Part shown: positions 8,005 through 15,012 of the stretch, in pieces
Layout of the letters: every line of letters starts with the position of its first letter
Position numbering within the stretch: position 1 is the first letter of the stretch
Assembly: GCA_016709995.1 (NCBI GenBank)
Contig: JADJLQ010000003.1
Location: 434,001 to 498,000 of the forward strand
Reading direction: 5' to 3'
Length of the DNA: 64,000 bases
Source of the DNA: Saprospiraceae bacterium
GTDB lineage: Bacteria > Bacteroidota > Bacteroidia > Chitinophagales > Saprospiraceae
Notes under the pieces: generated by a model
Seen by the model: the letters and a program-made list of their open reading frames with translations, nothing else
Databases searched by the model: none
What the model was told of the DNA's origin: nothing
Translations under genes and position numbers: made by a program

Positions 8005-8208
8005 TCAATAAGTTACATTAAATATTGTTATAATCTATCTAATGATACCAAGTCCACTCCTTTCACTGGTGGTGACCCAGGTGGCAATTGGTCAATGCAT
8101 CTAAATAGAGGTCAAATAGAAGTGTTTTACCAGCATTTTGGTGGCGATTTTTATTTCAGTGGTAAAAAGGTATTTTCGGACCCTGAAATAATCATTAACC
8201 TAACCTGA
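8005..8208 (+). pseudogene. ORF remnant without a usable start codon
   Basis: Between the in-frame stop at 8002-8004 and TGA at 8206-8208 there is an open frame of about 67 codons. It reads like protein, with FTGGDPGGNWSMHLNRGQIE and then VFYQHFGGDFYFSGKKVF. The only ATG (8095) would leave 37 residues and cut the GDPGGNW stretch. No family is recognised. It ends 13 bp before the DUF4405 gene. It may be the tail of a decayed gene, or a small gene with a non-ATG start. The rest of the 389-bp gap 7833-8221 is AT-rich with only the sigma promoter box. Confidence 0.35.
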
Positions 8209-8221
8209 CATATAGCGCTTT

Positions 8222-9034
8222 ATGAAATCAAAACAGGTAATCAGTCTTTCCATCGCATTTGCATTTTTGGCATTATCCTTGACCGGCATATTATTGTATA
8301 TCAAACAAAAAACCCATGAGATTGAAATAACGCATACCGTATTTGGACTTTGTTTTATTGGCTTTGCCATATTTCATATTATAAATAACTGGGGTTCAAT
8401 CAGAGGGTATAGCTATGAAAAATTGAAATCCGCCTGGAGCAAAGAAATCAAAATAGTAGGTATAGCCTTTGTTGTTTTATTGGTTGGTGGGGCTACCGGT
8501 CTGCTTGAACCTGTCGCTGAGCTGGGTAGAATATTTGCGCCATCCAGGCCACGGATGGAAAATCTAAATTTTAATAAAGTATCTACCAATGGCACGTTGG
8601 ATCAAGGCAGCACCTGGTCTATTAGTTTAGAGATGGATCGGTCTGGTTTTCTCCCGGTCGTGGCTGTATGGGCTGAGGACAGCAGTGGTCAATTTTTGGA
8701 AAATATCTTTGTGCCAACTAAAATCGCTTTGCCCGAAGAAGAAGGCGATCTCAATGATGTTAAATTGATGCCATTCGAGCCATCGACCCTGCCCACCTGG
8801 TCGACAAGAACTAAAGATCATATGCCCAATTATCCCGAAGAGACACCAAGAACCCATTTTATAATCAACACCAAACTCCGCCCAGCCACATCTCTGGTGA
8901 TCAGAGTGGAAGTTAAAAATAAAGACCTGCTGAGTAACTACGAATTACGGATCGACCCGACGCTGAAGGATATATTCAGATTAGTCCCGGGACAAAAGGG
9001 GCCGGTTAAAAAAATCATTGTGCAGTCTGAATGA
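8222..9034 (+). CDS. DUF4405 domain membrane protein with C-terminal beta domain
   Basis: The protein has 270 aa. Residues 1-105 hold three hydrophobic helices: ISLSIAFAFLALSLTGILLY, THTVFGLCFIGFAIFHIINNW and IVGIAFVVLLVGGATGLL. The middle helix carries two histidines (THTVFG and IFHIINNW), as in the DUF4405 cytochrome b-like membrane domains that may bind haem. Residues about 120-270 are predicted outside and strand-rich (GSTWSISLEMDRSGFLPVVAVWAEDS), resembling DUF2271-type domains that accompany flavin-transfer electron-transport systems. No flavin transferase or other redox gene is next to it. The role is therefore inferred as membrane electron transfer, with low certainty. It is convergent with the ATPase across a repeat-filled gap. 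Confidence 0.65.
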   Translation: MKSKQVISLSIAFAFLALSLTGILLYIKQKTHEIEITHTVFGLCFIGFAIFHIINNWGSIRGYSYEKLKSAWSKEIKIVGIAFVVLLVGGATGLLEPVAELGRIFAPSRPRMENLNFNKVSTNGTLDQGSTWSISLEMDRSGFLPVVAVWAEDSSGQFLENIFVPTKIALPEEEGDLNDVKLMPFEPSTLPTWSTRTKDHMPNYPEETPRTHFIINTKLRPATSLVIRVEVKNKDLLSNYELRIDPTLKDIFRLVPGQKGPVKKIIVQSE

Positions 9035-9054
9035 GGTTTGATTTTTTATTAGCT

Positions 9055-9111
9055 GCTACAAGGAAGTCTTGAGCTTACACCCAAAGCTGACTCTTAGAAT
9101 TGACTTCCTCC
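9055..9111 (+). repeat. REP-like hairpin repeat, copy 1
   Basis: GCTACAAGGAAGTCTTGAGC followed by TTACACCCAAAGCTGACTC and TTGACTTCCTCC. It is a near copy of 9216-9272, but its left arm has a changed base (AAGTCTTGAG against AAGTCAAGAG), so the palindrome is imperfect. It lies between the convergent DUF4405 and ATPase genes. Confidence 0.75.
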
Positions 9112-9126
9112 GGGCCCGCGGTTGAT

Positions 9127-9178
9127 AGAAGAAGTCAAGTCTGTGCAGAAGGCCATAGCGCCCGCTCTTGACTTCTTT
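9127..9178 (+). repeat. REP-like hairpin repeat, short-form unit
   Basis: The arms AAGAAGTCAAG (9129-9139) and CTTGACTTCTT (9167-9177) are perfectly complementary over 11 bp around a 27-base loop. The following 9181-9210 (GCGCTGATAAATCTGTTTAA and on) recurs in altered form at 9280-9308 and 10771-10798, so the hairpin and this spacer form one composite unit. Confidence 0.75.
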
Positions 9179-9215
9179 GCGCGCTGATAAATCTGTTTAA
9201 ACTGGTTCCACCAAT

Positions 9216-9310
9216 GCTACAAGGAAGTCAAGAGCTTACACCCAAAGCTGACTCACAGACTTGACTTCCTCCCTCCGGTGCTGATTAATCGGTTTACACA
9301 AGTTCAAATT
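9216..9310 (+). repeat. REP-like hairpin repeat, copy 2, with spacer motif
   Basis: The arms AGGAAGTCAAG (9222-9232) and CTTGACTTCCT (9260-9270) are perfect over 11 bp. The internal sequence AGCTTACACCCAAAGCTGAC is shared with copy 1. It is followed at 9280-9310 by another version of the GCTGATTAATCGGTTTA spacer. Being between convergent genes, these hairpins could also end transcription, but no U-tract follows. Confidence 0.8.
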
Positions 9311-9359
9311 AATGCTTCCGAGCCTTGGCTATAATGACCAAATCAATTCCTAATAGTGT

Positions 9360-10553
9360 TCAATACAAAAACCCAAATAGCCATAGCGGTATCTTATTTC
9401 CGGTACCGATTAATTCATTATCGATAGCCAGGTAGCTGTCAGGCAGGTCCGCTATTTGGTTGAATCGTTTTTTTTCGCCACCCACTTCAAATATATAGAT
9501 ATCATCTACCAGAAAATCGCCTTTTTGGGCTGTACTTACCCGATGATTTGTATTCACCTGATTCATAAAAAAGGTTTCCCTCAAGCTACCAATATTTTTT
9601 TGATCTGAGGGTACCAGGTGGCAGAGGTTGGGATTTTGAAGATATATTTTATCAGGTTTAGAGATCAGGCTATAGGCTTTTGTACTATCCCATAACAGCT
9701 GTAAGATTTGTCCTTCCTGGAGGTATTGCAGATAGGTATTTAAAGTTTGTCTATTTAGATCCAGACTTGCAGCCAATTTGGTAGAGTTAGGTTGGAAGGG
9801 TGCAGTGGTAGCTATATGATACAATAGCTTTTTTATTTTCGAAATATTGGATACCTCCAGATTAAAAAGTGTTGGAATGTCTACTTCGATGATTTGGTTG
9901 ATCGTATTATTGAGCTTTTGGTGAAAATACTTTACTCCCTGTAGATAGAAAGGGTAATATCCGTATGCCAGGTAATCTTTAAAATATTGCAGAGGATTAG
10001 TGACTTTCAATATCTCATGGACGATTTTGACATGGTCTTTTATAATTTCTGCCAATGTATATCTCTGAAGCACCAGGTCATTTTGAATATTGAGGAATTC
10101 TCTCAGAGATAGTCCTTGCAAAACATGGGTGATGGCTCTTCGGCTTAGGTCAGCATTGCCTTTATACAGATCCAGGATAGATAACCCTGATACCACTACG
10201 TGGAGATTTTGATATAGGTCATAGATGTTTTTGAGTTCTATACTCCAACGATCATACTTATGAATTTCATCTATAAAAAGGTGGGTCCCACCCAGATTGG
10301 AGTGTTGCTTGGCGATATCCAGCAAGGTATAGTTGGCTGTATTGAGACTATCCATCGATACGTAAAGTGCCTTGGTATCAAAATCATAGGTCTGTTTTAT
10401 ATATTGGAGGATGAGCGTGGTTTTGCCTACCCCTCTGGCTCCTTTTATAAACAAAAGCCTTTCATCCCAGCCGATTTCCTGTTGTATTTCTCTGTGAAAT
10501 GAAGTAACCAGGTTCTGTAAAAATTGATTGTGCTCTTGTCTTATCTTATCCAT
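9360..10553 (-). CDS. AAA-family ATPase with DUF4143 domain
   Basis: This 397-aa P-loop protein has Walker A GARGVGKTT at 38-46 and Walker B HLFIDEIHKY at 91-100. The rest fits the AAA_14 plus DUF4143 architecture: a nucleotide-binding domain to about 210, a winged-helix stretch (TKLAASLDLNRQTLNTYLQYL), then a C-terminal nuclease-like fold ending VDDIYIFEVGGEKKRF. These proteins are widespread and often multicopy in Bacteroidota and archaea; their role is not established. It is a single-gene unit with its own promoter box and a palindromic array upstream, and REP-like repeats on both sides, which suggests a mobile or independently acquired module. Confidence 0.88.
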   Translation of the reverse strand: MDKIRQEHNQFLQNLVTSFHREIQQEIGWDERLLFIKGARGVGKTTLILQYIKQTYDFDTKALYVSMDSLNTANYTLLDIAKQHSNLGGTHLFIDEIHKYDRWSIELKNIYDLYQNLHVVVSGLSILDLYKGNADLSRRAITHVLQGLSLREFLNIQNDLVLQRYTLAEIIKDHVKIVHEILKVTNPLQYFKDYLAYGYYPFYLQGVKYFHQKLNNTINQIIEVDIPTLFNLEVSNISKIKKLLYHIATTAPFQPNSTKLAASLDLNRQTLNTYLQYLQEGQILQLLWDSTKAYSLISKPDKIYLQNPNLCHLVPSDQKNIGSLRETFFMNQVNTNHRVSTAQKGDFLVDDIYIFEVGGEKKRFNQIADLPDSYLAIDNELIGTGNKIPLWLFGFLY

Positions 10554-10571
10554 TTTTTAATCAAATTAGTA

Positions 10572-10579
10572 CAAATATA
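10572..10579 (-). promoter_or_regulatory. Putative -7 box of the ATPase gene
   Basis: The minus-strand sequence TATATTTG fits TAnnTTTG and lies 18 bp before the ATG at 10553. A TTTA-containing stretch overlaps the place of the -33 box, within the AAACATC half-site at about 10597-10603. The short leader and overlap with the repeats support control from the array, but this is inference. Confidence 0.5.
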
Positions 10580-10594
10580 CCCAATTTGGTTAAT

Positions 10595-10684
10595 ATAAAC
10601 ATCGTAATATACATAAAACGATGTTTATAAACATCAAAATAATTATAAAACGATGTATATAAACATCAATATATATGTAAAAAG
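10595..10684 (-). promoter_or_regulatory. Palindromic operator-like array upstream of the ATPase
   Basis: Two palindromes stand 32 bp apart: GATGTTTATAAACATC (10620-10635, perfect over 16 bp) and GATGTATATAAACATC (10652-10667, one mismatch pair). Each is preceded by ATAAAAC. A half-site AAACATC lies near 10597-10603, and a decayed unit GTAAAAAGATG at about 10677-10687. The unit of about 32 bp repeats roughly three times, directly upstream of the ATPase promoter box. The 32-bp phasing puts sites near the same DNA face. It looks like a multi-site operator, but it could also be an attachment or replication-type iteron. Confidence 0.65.
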
Positions 10685-10730
10685 ATGATTTGTATTGTTG
10701 AAAATGATAGAAATGGCTATTGAGCTAGTT

Positions 10731-10862
10731 TTGCTGAAAGAAACAGCGCTTGCACTTGACTTTTTTGGACGCTGATAAAGCGGTTTAACCAAGTTCCAGG
10801 AAACCCTTCAAGGAAGTCAAGAGTTTGCACCCAACGGGCCGCCTCACAGACTTGACTTCCTT
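10731..10862 (+). repeat. REP-like hairpin repeat, copy 3, on the far side of the ATPase
   Basis: The arms AAGGAAGTCAAG (10810-10821) and CTTGACTTCCTT (10851-10862) are perfect over 12 bp. The preceding GCTGATAAAGCGGTTTAACC (10771-10790) matches the spacer at 9181-9210, and 10744-10765 looks like the right arm of the short-form unit. It has the same orientation as the copies at 9.1-9.3 kb, so the ATPase gene is bracketed by direct repeats. A 60-aa minus-strand ORF (10717-10899) covers this repeat and is not a gene. Confidence 0.8.
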
Positions 10863-10899
10863 CGGCTTCGTTAGGTAGACGATACGTTACCAACTCCAA

Positions 10900-12009
10900 T
10901 CACTCCTGCGCCCGCCTCACCATAACCCAAGCCACTACTCCAAACACAATATTAGGCAGCCAGATCCCTACAATGGATGGAATATTGGGATCTCTCGAAA
11001 AAACTACTGAAAACTTGGATATAAATACAAATATCGCCCCGATAGAGATGCCGATCGCCAGGTGTAAACCCATGCCTCCCCTGACTTTTCGTGCGGCAAT
11101 AGCCACCCCGATGATGGTGAGGATGATTATGGTAAATGGATCAGCTGTGCGCCGATAGATCTCCGTGATATATCCTTTGATGGGATTGAGGCCTCTTGAT
11201 TGTTCTTTTCTGACCAGGGCTTGTAACTGGGGTGTGGTCATCAGGTCTTTTTGTTTGACATAAAACTCAAAGTCGGAGGGTAGCATATTAAGTACGGTGT
11301 CCAATTCCTGCCCGGTAAAGATTTCTATATTTTCTACTGAATCTTTGTAGGTCCGGATCTCGTAATCTTTGATCGTCCAGCGGTCGTGCGTCTTGTGACT
11401 CCACTCAATAAATTGTGATTTGAGCATGGATACCAATGTAGTTCCTTCAAAACGCTCCAGCCTAAAAGTATAACCCATACTGTCTGAGGGAGAATAGCTT
11501 CGGAGATACACTTTGGTATCAGGGGCAATAAAAAAATGCATACTGGTGCCGCTGGATCTTTTCTCACCGTCCCGTTTGATGTACAATCGCTCAAAGTCCA
11601 ATTTAGGTTTGTTGGCCAGCGGGATGATATAATGATTGGCTAATAAAAGCAAGACTACCAGGCTACTTGCAGCCACAAGGTAGGGTAGCAACAATCGTTT
11701 AAAACTGACACCCGCATTTAGTATCGAGATGATCTCTGAGTTGTAAGCCAGCCTACTGGTAAAAAAGATGACCGAGATCAGTGAAAATACAGGCCAAAGC
11801 AATCCATTGATAAAGGGGATATAATTGAGTTGGTATTGTAGTAATATTTGTGGGACCGACAGGGTTTTTGAAGCTTCCACAAATTTTTCTGCTTTTTCAC
11901 TGAAGTCGATCACCAAAGCGATCAGGGTAAATAAAAAAGCGGTGAAGAAAAAGCTCCCCCAATATTTTTTGATGATATACCAATCCAGTTTTTTCAATCC
12001 AATCTGCAT
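10900..12009 (-). CDS. LptF/LptG family permease
   Basis: This is the inner-membrane permease subunit of the LPS-export ABC transporter (YjgP/YjgQ family). It starts LDWYIIKKYWGSFFFTAFLF, the usual amphipathic entry into TM1, and has a three-helix N-terminal half, a central periplasmic beta domain (about 130-270, MHFFIAPDTKVYLRSYSP) and three C-terminal helices (IIILTIIGVAIAARKVRGG onward). The 369 aa length is normal. Whether it is LptF or LptG is not decided here. Its start overlaps the end of tgt by 16 bp, so it is the last gene of the secA-SPOR-rodA-tgt run. Confidence 0.88.
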   Translation of the reverse strand: MQIGLKKLDWYIIKKYWGSFFFTAFLFTLIALVIDFSEKAEKFVEASKTLSVPQILLQYQLNYIPFINGLLWPVFSLISVIFFTSRLAYNSEIISILNAGVSFKRLLLPYLVAASSLVVLLLLANHYIIPLANKPKLDFERLYIKRDGEKRSSGTSMHFFIAPDTKVYLRSYSPSDSMGYTFRLERFEGTTLVSMLKSQFIEWSHKTHDRWTIKDYEIRTYKDSVENIEIFTGQELDTVLNMLPSDFEFYVKQKDLMTTPQLQALVRKEQSRGLNPIKGYITEIYRRTADPFTIIILTIIGVAIAARKVRGGMGLHLAIGISIGAIFVFISKFSVVFSRDPNIPSIVGIWLPNIVFGVVAWVMVRRAQE

Positions 12010-13133
12010 GTGACCTGGTCGATCATTTTATTTTTCCAGGTAGAGAATACCCCTTGCTCTATTTTCTCGCGGGCAGTCTTTACCAGGTAAAGATATAAGC
12101 TTAAATTTTGCAGGGTAGCGATTCTAGCTCCCATCAGTTCGTTGGTTTGAATCAAGTGCCTAAGATACGACTTGCTGTAGGGTAAGGCAAAGGACTCCGG
12201 CAATCCTGGGTCTATGATGGATTGATCAAATTTCCATCGCGCATTCTTGATATTAATGATGCCCTGGGAGGTATAGAGCAACCCATGGCGGGCATTGCGA
12301 GTCGGCAATACACAATCAAACATATCTATGCCTTTTTCAATAGATAATAGAATATTTTCAGGGGTGCCGACCCCCATTAGGTACCGTGCCTTGTCTTCGG
12401 GCAGATGTTCGTTGACACATTCGATCATGTCATACATGTCCTGATTTTTTTCACCAACGGAAAGCCCACCAATCGCTTTGACCGGCGTGTCGTAGCTGGC
12501 TATAAATTGCGCCGAAGCGGTTCTAAGATCTTTGTATACGGAACCCTGGCAAATGGGTATCAAAGCAGGTTGATAATCATAAGGCATAGCTGACTGCTCA
12601 AAGTGTGCATGGCACCTGGCCCACCATCGATGTGTGAGCTCCATGGAATTCTTGGCATAAGCATACTCACTGGGGTAAGGCGGACATTCATCAAAGGCCA
12701 TGATGAGGTCTGCTCCGATCTTGAGCTGAATGTCCACGACGGATTCTGGAGTAAAAAGGTGCTTGGATCCGTCGATGTGCGACGAAAATGCCACTCCTTC
12801 TTCCTTGATTTTTCTAAGGTTGCTCAAAGAATATACCTGGTATCCACCACTATCTGTCAGCACCGGCTTGTGCCACTGCATAAACTTATGGATGCCTCCT
12901 GCCGCGCTTAAAACCTCTGGTCCAGGTCTCAGGTACAGGTGATAGGTATTGCTCAGTATGATTTGAGCATGCACCTGGTCGGTCAATTCTTTTGATGAAA
13001 CCCCTTTGACTGACGCACCGGTGCCGACCGGCATGAAGATGGGGGTCTCGATGGTGCCATGGTCTGTGTGCAACAGGCCAGTGCGAGCCTTGCTGTCCTT
13101 GTCATCAATACATTTTGTAAAACTTACCCCCAT
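11994..13133 (-). CDS. tgt: tRNA-guanine(34) transglycosylase
   Basis: Tgt exchanges guanine-34 of His, Asp, Asn and Tyr tRNAs for preQ1 (queuosine pathway). The catalytic Asp residues are visible: D94 in TDSGGYQVYSL and D273 in DMFDCVLPTRNARHG. GGLSVGE (substrate loop) and GVGTPENIL are present. The C-terminal zinc site is not. The stretch that in E. coli carries C-x-C-x-x-C reads DPGLPESFALPYSKS (308-322), and the position of the fourth ligand, His in the IHNL motif, reads LQNL (341-344). The fold and active site otherwise look complete at 379 aa. The gene lies 17 bp after rodA and overlaps the permease gene. Confidence 0.94.
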   Translation of the reverse strand: MGVSFTKCIDDKDSKARTGLLHTDHGTIETPIFMPVGTGASVKGVSSKELTDQVHAQIILSNTYHLYLRPGPEVLSAAGGIHKFMQWHKPVLTDSGGYQVYSLSNLRKIKEEGVAFSSHIDGSKHLFTPESVVDIQLKIGADLIMAFDECPPYPSEYAYAKNSMELTHRWWARCHAHFEQSAMPYDYQPALIPICQGSVYKDLRTASAQFIASYDTPVKAIGGLSVGEKNQDMYDMIECVNEHLPEDKARYLMGVGTPENILLSIEKGIDMFDCVLPTRNARHGLLYTSQGIINIKNARWKFDQSIIDPGLPESFALPYSKSYLRHLIQTNELMGARIATLQNLSLYLYLVKTAREKIEQGVFSTWKNKMIDQVTCRLD

Positions 13134-13150
13134 GCTGATCTCAATAAAAA

Positions 13151-14566
13151 TTATACCGAATGCCTGGCCGTGTCCAGTTTGAGCAGGACAGCGGTCATCA
13201 ATGAAAATATCATACAGGAAGTACCTCCATAGCTGATGAAAGGCAGTGGAATCCCCATGATCGGGACCAATCCCATCGTCATGCCTATATTAATAAAAAA
13301 ATGTACCAGGATAAATCCCATATAACTGTAAGCATAGACTCGGGTGAAGGCATTACGTGCACGTTCGCCGATCAGGATGGCCCTGAACATGAGCAACACA
13401 AAAAGGCCTACGATGGCTGCTATACCCAAAAATCCCTGCTCTTCGCCGATGGTACTAAATATAAAATCAGTGCTTTGCTCCGGTACATAATTGAGCTTAG
13501 TCAAAGTGCCCTGTAAAAAGCCTTTTCCCGAAAAATTGCCTGAGCTGATGGCGAGTTTGGACTGCAATACGTGGTATAAATTGCCACGCGGATCACACAT
13601 CTCCGGTCTCAACCATACATTGATACGCTCACGTTGATGGGGTTTGAGAAAATTTTCTACAGAGTGTTGGGAGACTTTGGTAAATGCTGCCCCTACCAGG
13701 ATAGAAGGCACCAGGATGATTAATAATTTCTGCAGCCTTTGTTTGTTGCCCTGGTAAACAAAAAACAGCAATCCCACACTCAGGACGCCCACCAAAGACA
13801 ATAATGGAATAGAGACCCAATAGGAAGCGATCAAAAGCCCCCAACATGCCAGAAGGACTACATTAAGTAATCGATTTTTTTTAAGCTGGGTATAAATAAT
13901 GGTTGCCCCGAAACAAATGAGGTAGGCGATGACATAATAGGGTTCAAATTTTAAAGCAAGTATAAATAAAGCAAGCAAGGACAAGCCAATGATATACCAA
14001 ACAGGATTGTATCCTTCTCTGAATAACAATATAAAAAAGGAGCCATAAGTGATCGCAGATCCTGCATCCGGCTGCAGGAGTATCAGACCAATAGGAAGCG
14101 CAAATATCCCCATAGCAATCATCCTGGACTTTGGCTGCTTGAGGTTGGTTTTGTAATAGGAGATAAAAGCAGCCATAGCCAGCGCAGTCCCAAACTTGGC
14201 AAATTCTGAAGGTTGAAAAGAAAATCCTCCCAAATTAAACCAGGATACCGAGCCCTTAATTTTATGACCTAAAAAAAGGACCAAAATGAGCGAAATCAAC
14301 CCTAATAAATAAATCGGATAGGCCAGGGTACTCCAAAACTTACTATCGGTAATGAAGACCACGAGGAACAAAAAAGCGGAAATAATGATGGCCATCAATT
14401 GCTTGCCTGCACTGGTCTTAAAAAAAGGGGTCACGGTCTCACTGAGCTCAGAATAACCTGATGCATAAATCATCATCCATCCTATCAGAATCAAACAGAT
14501 ATAGGTGACCAGGGTGATCCAGTCCAGTTTGCCTAATGCGGAGCGATTGAGGGATGCGCTACTCAT
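13151..14566 (-). CDS. rodA: Rod shape-determining protein RodA (SEDS peptidoglycan polymerase)
   Basis: RodA polymerises lipid II into glycan strands during elongation, in the inner membrane with a class B PBP. The SEDS signatures are clear: WFNLGGFSFQPSEFAKFGTA, LILLQPDAGSA (containing the essential Asp), PEQSTDFIFSTIGEEQGFLG and PIMGIPLPFISYGGTS. At 471 aa it is longer than the E. coli protein (370), due mainly to extra helices around residues 190-290. Its ATG overlaps the stop of the SPOR gene by 4 bp. The neighbours secA and lptFG-type are envelope functions too. Confidence 0.94.
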   Translation of the reverse strand: MSSASLNRSALGKLDWITLVTYICLILIGWMMIYASGYSELSETVTPFFKTSAGKQLMAIIISAFLFLVVFITDSKFWSTLAYPIYLLGLISLILVLFLGHKIKGSVSWFNLGGFSFQPSEFAKFGTALAMAAFISYYKTNLKQPKSRMIAMGIFALPIGLILLQPDAGSAITYGSFFILLFREGYNPVWYIIGLSLLALFILALKFEPYYVIAYLICFGATIIYTQLKKNRLLNVVLLACWGLLIASYWVSIPLLSLVGVLSVGLLFFVYQGNKQRLQKLLIILVPSILVGAAFTKVSQHSVENFLKPHQRERINVWLRPEMCDPRGNLYHVLQSKLAISSGNFSGKGFLQGTLTKLNYVPEQSTDFIFSTIGEEQGFLGIAAIVGLFVLLMFRAILIGERARNAFTRVYAYSYMGFILVHFFINIGMTMGLVPIMGIPLPFISYGGTSCMIFSLMTAVLLKLDTARHSV

Positions 14567-14961
14567 AGATTGTTCAACACTTCTTCACGACGAATTCTAT
14601 CGGTGATCAGGGTAGCAGACCTAAATGTTTTCCTGATTTCATTAAGGCCTTGCATGGCATCAGAGTAATCAATAAATATGCCGGCCCTGATCTGATAATA
14701 GGGATCATTGAGCGTCCATTTGGCATAATATTGAGGAAAGCGGCTTTTGAAACTTGCCAGGGTGGATTCCATTTCCCTGCGGTCGGTAGAAGCAAATACC
14801 TGGATCCTCCAGCCTGGATACTCTGTCTTCCGCATATTATATTGAATGAAATATTCATTTAGCCTGACAACGGTCGGGTTTTCATTTATTTGAGTGTGCC
14901 CTGACTGACCGAAAACCGGTAGGCTAAAGTATACAATGGTGATGATTAATATCGCTCTCAA
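14563..14961 (-). CDS. SPOR domain-containing secreted protein
   Basis: This 132-aa protein has a signal peptide (MRAILIITIVYFSLPVFGQS) and a SPOR-type domain from about 45: YPGWRIQVFASTDRREMEST, then YYQIRAGIFIDYSDAMQGL. SPOR domains bind denuded peptidoglycan strands in the periplasm. The 4-bp overlap with rodA indicates translational coupling and supports a role with the elongation machinery. It lies 51 bp downstream of secA. An 83-aa ORF in another frame is a shadow. Confidence 0.82.
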   Translation of the reverse strand: MRAILIITIVYFSLPVFGQSGHTQINENPTVVRLNEYFIQYNMRKTEYPGWRIQVFASTDRREMESTLASFKSRFPQYYAKWTLNDPYYQIRAGIFIDYSDAMQGLNEIRKTFRSATLITDRIRREEVLNNL

Positions 14962-15012
14962 ATCATGCTGATTTTTAAAAAGTAAATATAATTCTAATCA
15001 AGGCGCGGTGCA

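Noticed and set aside
9055..9310. Possible CRISPR array
   Set aside because: The repeats are palindromic, their spacing and length vary, the between-repeat sequence also recurs, and no cas gene is present.
10717..10899. 60-aa minus-strand ORF
   Set aside because: It lies on the REP-like hairpin repeat and has no family features.
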